This document shows, piece by piece, positions 13,121 to 24,744 of a stretch of DNA of 64,000 bases. The stretch comes from Symbiodinium microadriaticum (taxonomy: Eukaryota > Sar > Dinophyceae > Suessiales > Symbiodiniaceae), in NCBI GenBank assembly GCA_001939145.1, contig LSRX01000060.1, positions 962,071 through 1,026,070 of the forward strand, written 5' to 3'. Each line of letters opens with the position of its first letter. Positions within the stretch are counted from its first letter, which is position 1. The translations under genes were made by a program, and so were the position numbers. The notes under the pieces were generated by a model. The model was not told the DNA's origin and ran no database searches. It saw nothing but the letters and a program-made list of their open reading frames with translations.

Positions 13121-13921
13121 TAAAAGAAATAGTAGATAGTGAGAATGATACAAGAAGAGCAACAGTAGTTACGGGTCTTTAGGCGCGCAGTGTCAGGAGC
13201 AATAAATAGCTCTCCCTCGTTAGTACTGGCAGGGTGCAATTTAACTTGTAGTTCTTGGGAAGATGGACAGCAGGAACGAAAATGGAAATGCCGAACAGCG
13301 ATAGGCCGAGTTGAATAAGTGAACGGCTGTTCGATCAATTACCCCGACTGACTAACCAAACGTGACAGTGAAAAGATGTGAAAAGTAGACGTACTAGACT
13401 GGAAGGATGCCGCCCAGATTCAGCAGTCTGTCCAATTCTCTGCGCAGCTCCTTGAAAAGGACGGCGGATTTCTCATCCTGTCGGATGCTGAGATGGTTGT
13501 ATCGGGTTGTGAGCAGTTGATGCTAGAACAGGAAGACTTGCCCGATCGGCCCTGGTAGAAAAAGGTGCTACTTGTGCCCAGTCTGCCGAGGTAGGCGTAC
13601 TTAATTAGCCCCCCAAGAGGTAAAAAAAACTACGTTTTGCCACCCGCCCAGCTGCTTGACAGACAACAAGCAAGCCCCCCAGTTTTAAAACAAGAATGGC
13701 CCAGACGCAACTACACCCGATACAAGAGAAAGAAGCGCGAGAGTCGCCGAGCCGCGTCTGTCGAAAGATGGGGCCGGTTCTGCAACCAGATATCATGGCT
13801 TCTGCATGTAAACCAAGATTGCAATGGCAAGCACTGGTGTAAACAAATCTGTACGAGTCCATGCCACTGTACTTCTGCTTCTGGCTAAATACACAAGAGA
13901 ATGTCATGTCAGATCATGTGC

Positions 13922-13984
13922 AGATATATATATATATATATATATATATGCGTGTGTGTGTGTGTGTGTGTGTGATTGTGTGTG
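13922..13984. repeat. TA then TG dinucleotide microsatellite
   Basis: About 14 TA units run directly into about 13 TG units. A simple repeat without coding content. Confidence 0.95.
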
Positions 13985-15538
13985 TTTACACTCCCCACGC
14001 AGATCCCAAAACAGTGATAAAGCACCAAGCCCACCTTTACGACGATCACGACCACTCGGGCGCTGCTTGCCCCCAAGTTCATGTATTGGCGGGATTCAGA
14101 GTCTCCTCACCACTGCGGTATTTGGCGACCCTTTCCTCGTGCTCGCTCTGTTCGGGAAGTCTGAGAACGTATGTGTATACATATGTCCTATATGTATACA
14201 AATATGTGCCATCATATGTGTCTAGAGTTTAGATATGAACAACCCATGCCCCTGCGCAGGAACCTTCGCCTCGAAAGTCATGCCATCCACTGTGACACAC
14301 TTCCTCTCCTTCCAAAGTGGCCACAGCGGAGTTCTTTGCGTGAGTGCTTAAAAGGCTTAAAACGGATGGTTGCAGCACTGCCCACCGGCTCAGACCAGAC
14401 TGGAGTTTCCACTCGCAAGTCCTTGGGAGAAATCTTCAGCTCACCACCGAATAGAAGCAGCGGTATGGCTCCTCCGCGCAGCAAGGCACCGTACAGTGGC
14501 AATCCGAGCACAACGATCCCTTCTTCGAACTGTCGGTCTGGCACAGCGTGATATCGAAGTTACGGCAGAAAGTGCAAGTCAGCCGAAGCAATAGACTGAC
14601 TAACACTACGCTATGGCAAACCCGTGCGCCTACCAGTGTTGTATCGTGAAGGTAGATCTGTGTGGTCTTCACTTTGTCGTGGAACAAGAGCCAACCATGG
14701 TTGGCCGCAAAGTCCTGTGCAGGTCTGTGGCTTTGCATGATTTTGCATGCATCAGACTCCACTCTCAGCCGACATCTCACGGTTTTTGGTGACTTCATTA
14801 GAAACGTAGACTCAGACGAGTGCGCTTCATTCCCCTGTCCCAGCAACAGGTCTTGTCCTGAGCCTTGAAATTCAGGCTCGACGGGTGGGGTGTGCAGCGC
14901 TCATTTTGGCGACTGACGAAAATCTGGTACCTTGTTCTCACAGCTTCTACACTCCATCCCATGCACCAGTCGACTCTGCTGAGCTCGCTCTCATCGTCTC
15001 TCGGCTGCAAAACGCGATTCTCAGTAGTCCTGCGGCCTTCTGGCGGGTCGACACTTGGCAACATAATATCGCATCTTGCCAGGGCACGAAATTCCGCGCG
15101 AGTTGCTCTGCTTCCTGGGACTGCATTCATCGAATGATGCCAACGCATGAGCTCCAACAACCGATTGCACTGGCATGGACTTGCCACCCCGCTGGTGTGT
15201 TTCCCACCACCGCTAGTGTGTGCTGAATGGTAATCGGCCAAGAGTCTGCACCTGTGCCACGCTGGGAAACAGGCCGGCACAGAGGACACATCGCCTTTGA
15301 AGCTTTGCGTCATTGATTCAACCGTTTTACATGGCTCCAAGATGAGTTCGTGGGCTGCGGGCTTTGATCGAAGGTCAGCCAGTGGACTCACGAGGGTGGG
15401 CAGCACACGTGTCAGTGAGGCAACTACCTCCGAGCAAACACCCAAGCGAGCCCTTAGCATTGCTGCCGATGCTAACGAAGTTGAACGTCTCAAGATGTAA
15501 CACTTTTGCCCAGTCACACGAGGGACATGTTCTTTTTG

Positions 15539-15655
15539 TGAATGTTCACCTGAAACTGCTGAGCAGGAGAGAGGGCCGCACACTGTGATATCGTGAATGT
15601 TCACCTGATGTTGTTGAGCAGGAGAGAGGGCAGCCGCTTGATATCACAGCGTCAC
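15539..15655. repeat. 55-base tandem duplication in a Cys-rich fragment
   Basis: The block beginning TGAATGTTCACCTGA at 15539 repeats at 15594. On the minus strand each copy reads as a CPLSC...SGEHS fragment of the Cys-rich family. Because 55 is not a multiple of three, the two copies lie in different frames, so they cannot both be translated as one continuous exon. Confidence 0.8.
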
Positions 15656-17699
15656 AGCCTAATGCCGAACTCCCTGCACGTCCATCGCAAAGTCGCCTGT
15701 AAACGCACAGCTTTCTCAGCCCGCCTACCCACATTGATAACCTGAACGGTAACAGCCCAAGAGCCTGCTCCCCTCCATCCTCCGTCTCTTCCAGCGCGAA
15801 CCCAGTCTCAGTGAGGTGACGAAGGAATTGCCTGCCACACACTGCTCTTGTGCATCCACGAACCCAGCCTCACCCTGAGCACGGCAGCTGGAGCTGCATA
15901 CGAGAAAACTAACTTGGATGGTACCGTTCGCAGTTATGAGAAAAGGCATCCCATGAGCCCATGCCTGCCCACACAAGTAAGTGCCCCGTGTTCTCAGTTG
16001 ATCGGAATGTGACCCCCCACTTCTCATGATGGTAATGCCTGCCAGCTGCGACCTCTCTACAGGTGAGCGCAGAGTCACAGGGCTGACCCCTGAACTTAAA
16101 CCTGAGCCTTAACATGTCTCGCCCTGCCTTCGGAGTTGCGCCTGACAAGTTGAAGAGGCAATGCGAACTCATCAAAGACTGGTGTTTACATGGCCATCGA
16201 CAAACAATGCTAACTGGAAATCACCGATGCAGTGGGAGCTGGGAGCTCCGCCATGTCATCAAGCGTAGAAGCCGAAAGCCCGAAGCGGTCGCACACCTGT
16301 CAGAAAGCAATCGCAGTGCCAAAGTAGCAAGATCCGACGCACAGTTTGTGAACACGATCTCCATATTCCGAACTCTTTAGTCTCAATTGTTAAGAAATTT
16401 CTTCCAACCTGCTTTCTAGTGTCGCCAGCCTCCCAGGCTGCATCACGGCTGACCAACTTCTGCTCCTGGTACCTTTGACACAGACATGGTGGCTCGGGCT
16501 TGCTCTCATCCTTCGGTGCAGGACATTTCCATGAAAAGCCAGTGAGCCAGAGCAAATCTCTCCAAACTTCAGGCCGGAAGGTTCCTGACCGCAGATGACC
16601 GCAGGACACGACACAGAGCAATCTCGCTCGAGAACCATTGCCGTCGCCACTCACAAACTCGCCAAGAGGTTGCGGGCTGTCTATGCACAAAGCGTGCCCG
16701 GAAACACAGCCCACATCCAGGTCTCAGTCAATTTTTGCGAAGTCCAAATATACCTGCGATCGATCCTGACGGTTTGGATGCCACTGCAAGTCCGTTGCAT
16801 GTCATCTTCTGCGAAAGCACTAAACCAGAATGCGCTTGGAATCTATAGATAGCAGGCAAGACATGCTTCGTCCTCATGATTTCGCAAGCCATGTTCGAGC
16901 GGCAAGTCCGTAGTGCCAAGATGTGCCAAGGAATCGGTACCGCCGTTGCTTGCCCGGTTTGTTTCATGCAAGCAGGAGAAACATCCGTAGCAGGAAAGGG
17001 CACATGTTGGTCCTGGCTGGGTCATCCCGGTCATTCTTTCTGTCGGGTTTCCTGAAGTTGGAACATCATCGACTGGGCCCGACTTCAAGGCCACGCACTC
17101 TCACGCGCCTGAGAAACCGTTCGAATGAAGATGTCCTTTCCGAGCCCACCTTGCCAACCAAGATACTTGTCGAAAGCTTTCACAATAGCCAGCTGATCAC
17201 TGCCTCGGCTCGAATATCAGCAGCAAGAAAACGGGAGACCACAGAATATTCAGCGGTTTCCGAAAATTAATTAGCTTCCACCACATGCACACGATAGTTA
17301 CCATGCCGGCTTTCGCGCGGTTTTGATCGAAAGTCGCAAGATGACGACACGCCTGCTGCCGGTGGGGTGCACCGTACACAGCGCGTTTAGGAATTAGCCC
17401 TCACTTCGTTCAAGAAAGAGAGGATTCCACACATCGTGCTGACTCGCTGACTGGAGAATCCAACTTTCAAAAAAAGGCATGACTGCCCACAGCTGACGGA
17501 TGCGCCTCCGGCCTCTGTGTCAAGGTGTACTGCATATGCAGAAATGCAGACATCGTGCATGCATAAATGAGCAGCTACATGCTTACACAAGTAGATAAAC
17601 AGATGTATACGTGCATCTGTTGATGAATATCTGTATTTATACATGTGTGTTGAATCATTCGTATATTGCCGTGCTTGCCTATTTCTTCGTCTGTCTTTA

Positions 17700-18020
17700 C
17701 CTCATCAAACATCTATATATCTCGATAAAAAAATATCTATATATATATATGTGTGTGTGTGTGTGTATATGTATATGTATATGTACATGTACATGTATAT
17801 GTATATGACTGTATATGTATATGTGTGTGTCTACCATCCATCCATCCATCCATCCATCCATCCATCCATCCCTCCGTCACTCCATCCGTCCATGCATGCA
17901 TGCCTACACACGAAAGCATGCATGTATTCGTACGCTTACATACATATGTACATACATACGTCAACGCAGACAGACAGGCAGACAGACAGAGTGCATGCAT
18001 GCATGCATGCATATAGATAT
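17700..18020. repeat. Compound microsatellite (TA, TG, CATC, CATA, CAGA)
   Basis: Successive simple repeats: TA/TG from about 17730, ATGT-type to 17830, ten perfect CATC units near 17833-17872, then CATA and CAGACAGG-like units and GCAT. They lie downstream of the last helicase exon found. ORFs here are repeat artefacts. Confidence 0.9.
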
Positions 18021-18225
18021 AGTTGGATTCTACATCTAAGTACAGAGACAGAGCAGGCAATTAGTACACAGTGGAAATTCGGTACATTTCGGTATGCTAT
18101 CTCTGGCGCCAGGAAGCTGAGGTAGCCCCACGCTCCCTGGCGCTCTGTCACCTGGAGCTCCTCCGCAAAGGAGGCCATGGGTCAGGCGTCGGGCACGGCA
18201 ACGAAACCTGACCGGTCAAAGTCAC

Positions 18226-19391
18226 CTCCTTGTTGCGGTTGAAGCTGCGGACGAAAGGAGACTTCCTCAGCAGCTGTCTAGTTCGGGGTGGTATGGCATG
18301 GCCTGTCCTATCCAAACTGGGCAGCAGGATTCCTTCGAGAAGCAAGTCTGAGAAGCCACATGCTCTTTAAGCCAGGCCACTGAGACAAACAAGCTGCAAT
18401 GGTGAGAATAGGTGCCAGACATTGGCAAAGAGAGCCATATACCAGCATTTTTCCTGGCAGCTCATCTCCGAGACACTCAATACTTGTGTTCCGCAGCTCG
18501 GGAAGTCTGCTTTTTCTAGGCGGAGGTGGTTGCTGGAAAGGTCTACCAAAGTGCTTGCAAGCAGCCTATTCGGGCATCCACCGGCATGTGCGCCAAGTGG
18601 AAGCCCAGCGGTGTAAGACCCAGCTTCGAGCTGCTCTCGAGGGCACCAATAGCAACCTGAAGGAGTCCGAGAGTTTGAACTGAATATTCGGAGTTGACTC
18701 TGTTGCTTCCAATGTTCCGTCCGCCCCAAGAATCCCAAGAAACTAACAAGCTTCAGCATGTCTCAGACCAGTTGCAAGGGAGCGGATCGCCCGTTCCACG
18801 GCCTCGCAGTTTTACAAAAACAAGCCGAACCTGAAGCCGCCATCTGCTCGGGCGCTAGCAGTAACCTGCTGGGCCTGCCTCCAACCGAACACATGTGCTT
18901 GGCAGCAAGCACCAGCACAAGACTTTACCTCAGCAACCTGGTATCAGTAGCACGGTTGTACAGGAGACTTCTTGCCTCTTTCTTCACGGTACAGTCGCCG
19001 GGAATGAGAAGAAGCAAAAGCCTAGCTTAGATTTGACGACACGACGAAGCTGCAGTTTTGGAGACATCGAAGCTTTCGTGCTGCGAGTCTTCTAGATCTT
19101 CTAGCCCGACAGTCCAGTTTCTGCAGCGCTGCGAGCGTGCAGCTCAACAGCCAAGTTTGGAGGTCTGGACTGTTGGGGGCAGCGTCACCATGCAGAGGTT
19201 CGGCTGTCATATCCTGTCAACTGCTTGAGACTTCTAAATCACATATCCTTACATCTTTCTTACATCCCAAACAAGGCAAGGGAGCTTAGGCGGGGTCTCC
19301 CGGCCTCAAGAGCTGGCGGCTCAGGTGCCAGCCGAAGGAAGTCGCCCGGGTGGTCCCCTAAGTCCAACAGCCGCAGCTGCAGCACCAGCTC
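18226..19391 (-). CDS. DEAH-box RNA helicase, C-terminal exons (second helicase locus)
   Basis: Five exons join in exact phase: 19391-19305, 18802-18776, 18656-18566, 18453-18381 and 18265-18226. The product runs through the ratchet (HA2) region found after the helicase core: ELVLQLRLLDLG, PPALE joined to AVERAIRSL, then LTPLGFHLAHMPVDARIG, KMLVYGSLCQCLAPILTIA and KSPFVRSFNRNKE. This order and wording are characteristic of DEAH-box RNA helicases such as the DHX36/DHX57 group. Donors are GC, GC, GC and GT, and the last exon ends at GT. The core motifs I to VI were not found between 19400 and the GST gene at 20551, nor was the C-terminus below 18226. The gene may be truncated, or its remaining exons are too short to see. 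Helicases of this type unwind RNA in splicing, ribosome assembly or decay. Confidence 0.9.
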
Positions 19392-20550
19392 CTGGACGCA
19401 GGGTTGAAGGACACGTTCAGACTCCAAACGGCTGCTAGGAGAGTGGCTGCTTTAGTTACGTTTGTTTTCGGAGGGAACGGGTTAAAAGAGCTTTCAGGAA
19501 GAAACCTTGGCCTTCCTGTTCGAGGGCTTCGTGTTCGGATGCTTCCCAGCTGCGTCGTCCATCTACACACACCGACACAGACCCAAAGCCCAGGAAACTT
19601 CATATCAAGTGCACAAGGCAACGACAGCATCACAAACCCCTCGGAGAGGCCGAGAGGTCACGCCGAAAGGCGGCCTTGCCCGCAACTTCGTCGTCACATC
19701 TTCTCATGCCGCTATGCTTGATACCGGCGGCTTCAACGCTTCCAGAGAGCAGATCAAGCGAAAAAGCCTGCAGGTGCTGCAAGATCGGTGCAACGACCAT
19801 GTTCATGTTTAGCGGGTTGTCCCGCAGGATTTCCGAGTTTGTTGCCTCGCTGTGCTAAGAGCACAGAATTGAGAACAATGATCGGAACTAGAGCGTTCAG
19901 GGATGAGGCATCCAGGTCTCTTCACTGTCTTAACTCTTAACTGTCTTAACTCTTGTCTTAACACCCGGAGGCGTTCCTGAAACTGAGCAGCAAATTTTTC
20001 TCATACTATACAATGAAAAATGTGGCACAAACGCCCGGAATTTGCCTTTCAGTCGCACCGAACCACGAAACGGAATGAATCCACATGTTTTTGATGTCGC
20101 ATGATACCTTGCAGGTCGGCCAAATCTTTTTCCATTCTTGTGCTACGATTTGTCACTCACCGCTGAGACTGAGAAAGCTGGAAGCATGGAAATGGCCAGC
20201 CCTCGCTGTTGCCACTTTCCGCTTGGAGCTGCATTGCAGCTTGTGCAAAAGGTTCCAGACCAGCCCGCAAGTTCTTGCATGATGCACTTTGGAAGCCGAC
20301 GTGCTGCTTGTGCTTTTCGATCTCTCTTCGCCGGAATACGGATGCAGATGTCCGTGATGCGCACCAGGTCCGACGACTCTACCCTCGAATTTGCTCTGAG
20401 AGAGCCTGAGAGACCCAACAAAATCAGCCTAGATTGGTATAAAATCGCGGTGAGATGCGGCTCAGCTAGAGCGGCTGCTGTACATCCACTCTAATTCCAA
20501 AACGCCTGAGACTGCTGCAGCTGTTGCCCGAGCTGCTTGCGCAGATACTT

Positions 20551-22535
20551 TCAGACGTGCAATGCGTTCCACTCCTTCACCCGTGGATGGCTTGCCACTC
20601 GCTCCACGAGAGCTTTCAGTCCCGGGCAGGCATCCAATACCCGAGGCTCGATACCCGGAACAAACGTCCCATCCAAGATCCCCGCAGCAAAGACATACCT
20701 GCAAAGCAAAGCAGTCACCAATCATGTCTTGGAGCTGAAAGTTCGCTCACCTAGTTCATCGAATGAAAAAAATCTTGTTCGCACGCCGCCGCAGCTCATG
20801 CTCAGGTCACAGATCGTCATCTCGTCTCCGCAGAAGTACGGGCCGCCAGATGCGGCCAAGAACTTCCTTGGCTTGGCGCCGGGAATGTTCTGGGATGGCA
20901 CCGCAACAATCGAGGTGTCACATACTCCCAGCATGAGGCTTAGGGGGACCCAACAGCTGATGACGTGCACATGTTTGCACGGGTCCTCTCCACCAGCAAG
21001 CTGGGTTGCAACAGCAGGAATTGAGCCATGAGTCTCCAACTGCTGGAAGCGCGCCGGCAGAACGATGTTGTTTAAGCTCTGCAGCACCTTCTCTTCGAAA
21101 ACGATTCTTGAGTGGTTTAGGTGACAATGATACCGCAAAAAAACATTCTGCACAAGTTATGTGCCCAAACGCCACCTCCTCCCGCATAGAGTCAGGTAGC
21201 TGCACCAGAGGCTGCTTGGTCACCGGATCGCGCCCGAGGACGGAGTTGTACCAGCACGGGCCGAGGACCTACAAGATTCTCGCGCGGGAGGCTTGTTGCA
21301 CACGAGAGCACAAATCGGCAAAAGGAGTCATCTGGCCGAGTCGCTTTCTTCATGTCCACCAGCGCGTCTTCTACGGCATCGCAACGAAGTTGCAGTCGAG
21401 GGTTCTCTGGATAAAGATTGGCCTCACGCCCGGCCCAGCGAAGAAGGGCCTGGCAGTGCTTGGAAAGCCACTCTCCTGTGCCTCAAACAGATCTTTGAGA
21501 GAGGACAATGGCAATGTTTCATATCTTTTGACTTTAAGCTGATGCTTCCTGATGTCGACTCTCTCCCTCGACTTACGGTGCCAGACTAGAGGCTATCTTG
21601 TGCGAAACGCGCCTGGGTCTGGGCAAAGGTTTCACCATCCAGCTGAAGGACGGGGACCTGACCAAAGGGCAGCTTGCCCTGGCTGCCCATCTTCGTGATC
21701 TCATCGTACGACACCTGGTTTGATTGTTCCCGAATGCGCAGCAGAAGGGTTCTCGTTTAGAGGTTGGGGGTCTGGGGGTTAGGGAGTTGACGCGAAATCC
21801 GTGCGCAGCGTTCGCAAGCGCCCGCAAGCATCCAAAACGCAGCAGTAGTAGGGAATTAGCGATGCAAACGCACCGTTCCGGAGGCGGCGAATGTGTGTTT
21901 TTGCTAGAAAGCGTACAAAATGCAGCAGTAGTAGGGGAATAGCGATGAAAACGCACCGTTCCGGAGTCGGTGAATGTGTGTTTTTGCTACTAATCACCTA
22001 CTCAATTCAATGATTGCATGGCAAGCGCTTGCGAATGTCGAGCTTCCGCCGCTAGATGGGGATTAATGATGAAAGCAGAGAGGAGAGGAGAGGAGAGAGG
22101 AGAGAGGAGAGGGGAGGAGAGAGGAGACAGGAGAGGAGAGGGGAGAGGAGAGGAGAGGAGAGGAGAGGAGAGGAGAGNGGAGAGGAGAGAGGAGAGAGGA
22201 GAGGGGAGGAGAGAGGAGACAGGAGAGGAGAGGGGAGAGGAGAGGAGAGGAGAGGAGAGGAGAGGAGAGGGGAGAGAAAAGGAGAGGGGAGAGGAAGTAG
22301 AGGAAAGGAGAGATGTCAGGCTGTTATGCATATTCTTGGGAGGTGTAACTGCATTTGGGTTCGTGGGTCCTAGCAGGTTTATATTTATTCATATTATATG
22401 GCTTGTCGATGGCGAGCCATGAGGCTACCGAGGTACTCGCTGGTCCTCGAAGTCCACCTTGCCGATGAAAAGTGCGAGCCGGATCGGTTCTGCCATGGCC
22501 TTCACATCCAGATAGACCAGTGTCGGCCGAGCCAT
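20551..22535 (-). CDS. GST: Glutathione S-transferase, complete, seven exons
   Basis: Seven exons join without a phase error into 222 residues: 22535-22437, 21714-21613, 21449-21345, 21268-21176, 21087-21035, 20866-20798 and 20698-20551, with ATG at 22535 and TGA at 20551. The N-terminal thioredoxin-like domain starts MARPTLVYLDVKAMAEPIRL, carries an early tyrosine (Y8) suited to activating glutathione, and contains the signature GQVPVLQLDGETFAQTQA with the conserved cis-proline. The helical domain has RFQQLEKFLAASGGPYFCGD and MTICDLSMYVFAAGILDG, which holds the usual capping-box aspartate. Length and layout fit a sigma-type cytosolic GST that conjugates glutathione to electrophiles. Donors in order are GT, GC, GC, GT, GA and GA; all six acceptors are AG followed by G. 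Intron 1 (722 bases) holds a tandem duplication and a GGAGA tract with an N. Confidence 0.96.
21830..21992. repeat. Tandem duplication, period about 83 bases
   Basis: The block containing GCAGCAGTAGTAGGG, CGCACCGTTCCGGAG and GAATGTGTGTTTTTGCTA occurs twice, with GCAGCAGTAGTAG at 21839 and 21922. It lies inside the first intron of the GST gene. Confidence 0.85.
22078..22310. repeat. GGAGA purine tract with N gap at 22178
   Basis: Imperfect GGAGA/GAGAGG repeats lie within GST intron 1. The sequence on the left of the single N (about 22085-22177) is repeated almost exactly on its right (about 22179-22270), including the rare GAGGAGACAGG break. The N therefore probably joins two overlapping reads of the same tract. 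Confidence 0.9.
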
Positions 22536-22969
22536 TGCGGGAATAGCAACGTCTCAATCCCTGTAGCACACGTCCTCAAACAGCAACCCTACTGCCTACC
22601 GACCACGTCGGTGGGGACACTGCAGAGCCATGCTGCTTTTTAGTCTTCGTGCGACTCTAGAAACTTTCAGCGTGCTTCATCGGAGAGCACTATGTGTGTG
22701 GATGAGCATCCGGGCTGGCACGAAGGCTTCTTCCAAAGGATTGGGCCGATGACGATGCAAGCAGGAGCGTAAGAAGTCGCACTTGTAGTAGCAGTGGTAC
22801 AATGCAGCGCAGTAATACTGTAGGAACAGTAGCGAGAACACTGGAAGTGGCGGCGGCAGCAGCACTAGCAGTCACTAGCACTAGCATGTCAACGCGGTGT
22901 GCTGCTGGTCTTGCTGGTAATTGCTCCTGTGCTACTCATGATGATTGGTCCTGCTCCTTCTCTTCTTTT

Positions 22970-23045
22970 TGGTGGTGGTGGTGGTGGTGGTGGTGGTGGT
23001 GGTGGTGGGGGCGGCAGTGGCGGTGGCGGCAGCGCTGGTTGCTGT
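22970..23045. repeat. GGT trinucleotide tract
   Basis: About twelve GGT units followed by imperfect GGC/GGT triplets. Poly-Trp and poly-Val ORFs over it are artefacts. The stretch 22536-24744 otherwise shows no gene I can support; plus ORFs at 24160-24558 and 23333-23575 are open but unlike any family. Confidence 0.85.
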
Positions 23046-24744
23046 TGCGGTTGCCGGTTGTTGTGGTGACAGTTGCTGCTGTTCTCGTGGTGCCATTGGG
23101 CCACGGTACGTGAGATTGCGTGAGTAGCGGCACTAAGAAAGCTACATCAAGTAACGAAGAAGCAGTGTAAGAGGTGGTTGCGAGGTCTCCTCCAAGGCCG
23201 TGCGCTGCATTTCACAAAGCCTCAGCGCAGTGTTCGAGGCAATACGAGGAGCAAATTCCAACAGCCGGGGTGCGTGTGCTTTGGCAGCTCCTTTTCAAAG
23301 AAGTTTTCTGAACACAGCCGCCAGCAAATGCCTTGCGACAACGCTGGCAGACCTGGGGACCTGTCGAGCCTGTTGAGCCTGGCCTGGGCGCGTCCTTCCT
23401 GCTCGTCCTGCTCGCTGCTTCGCAGCAGCTTGCGAGACCCACACCGTGGAAAACCTCGGTACGGCTCGGCGGAATCTTGAATTGTGCTGGCTTGCCGCCG
23501 CCAGGGGGATCGTGCAAGTCAAGTGATGTTCGGATTTCCACTATATCACGGGTGAAAGGAGAACGAAACATATAATGACTTGACACATGTGCCAGGAAGC
23601 ACGCTGGTGGAGCTCTGCGGCGAAAATCTCGTCTCTTTCACGTGGCAGGAGTCTATGACATGGGTGACGTCGTCGATGGTGATGGAAGTTTCTGCCTGGT
23701 CTTGCCGCGAGATCGTACTAAAACCTCTGCCCTAATTACTACCGATCCGCGCGTGGTGCTGAAAAGCACGCAATGACAAGAACACACGACAGCGCTCTGA
23801 AGAGCCTCCTCAATCTGCATTTAGGACCTAGTTCAATATGCACGGATCGCACGCTGTCCCCTTTTCTAGCTGAGCGCCGTGCAATGTTGGTGGAGACCTT
23901 GATTCATCAGCCCGTGCTGCTAGCAAAGCAAGGCTACATGAGTTGTCTAGAGACAACTGCACCTTAACAACACGATGCTGACTCTGAGGCAGCATCCTGC
24001 AAGTAGTTTTTTTCGCCGTAGCAGTCGTAGTTTGAGCTAGCAAAGAGCTTTCTTCATTGATGGAGGCGACTGCGTGGGATCGTTCGAAGCAGCTTCTGCA
24101 GCAAAGATCGAAAGCTCTGCAGCAACACACTATATAAAAGTCCGTCTGCGCTCGCGTTCGTGCGGGCAGACCAGCAGGAGCACGGCAGCAACTTGCTGCT
24201 CAAGCGCCGTATGTACAAAGTGCCCGTGGCTACCAGGAACCTGCTCAAAGAGCTGTGCAGGGCCTGGGCCCTGGGCCAAACTGGAAGACCGAGTCTAACC
24301 CCAGGTGTCACAAATGTAGCGCTGCGTGCCTTGGCCGGATCCGGAAGCCAAAACTCTGACTGCACTCAGTTTTCTGGGCCCCGACATCTGTACAGATTTA
24401 GATTTGGTAGTTTGGGCTTTGGAAGGCAGCCGTGGGGGATATGGCGGAGCCAGATGATTTCATTGACCGCGGAGCTGGCAAAACACTTTCACATTCTCTG
24501 CGCACACTTGCACACAGCCATTGCGGTCTGTGGTAGGCAGCCCAACTTGAATCAATGAACTGTGTCATCACGTTTCCAGCGTAACTAGGCTCGCTTTTCA
24601 GTTTCGTACTGTGCATACATACACCCTCTACCTCGTCCCCCGGGACTGCTGCGCTGAAGCAGCCGCAAGCGTTGGCTCGCAGTCTCCAGGCTGAGGCCTG
24701 TGGAGTGCGGCAACACACTCCATGAGCGAACGAAAAACGAAACC

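Larger units (their letters stand above)
11447..16700 (-). other. Probable upstream part of the Cys-rich gene, exons unresolved
   Basis: Scattered minus-strand fragments keep the Cys-rich flavour: a GCPLSC followed by SGEHS near 15640, a CGPLSC with SGEHS near 15580, VDWCMGW near 14975, SPCQCN near 15150, PPCLCQ near 16480 and CSVSCP near 16615. None could be joined by phase. A 268-codon minus ORF (15604-14798) and a 210-codon minus ORF (12768-12136) overlap this stretch; neither resembles a known family and both may be chance. The family unit visible in fragments suggests the gene starts well upstream of 11446 or that a decayed paralogue lies here. Confidence 0.4.

Noticed and set aside
13410-13560. 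Open frames on both strands with protein-like wording
   Set aside because: Both strands read equally well, codon bias does not separate them, and neither joins a neighbour or matches a family.
14798-15604. 268-codon minus ORF
   Set aside because: It mixes isolated Cys-rich fragments with sequence unlike them and crosses the frame-breaking 55-base duplication; probably introns read through by chance.
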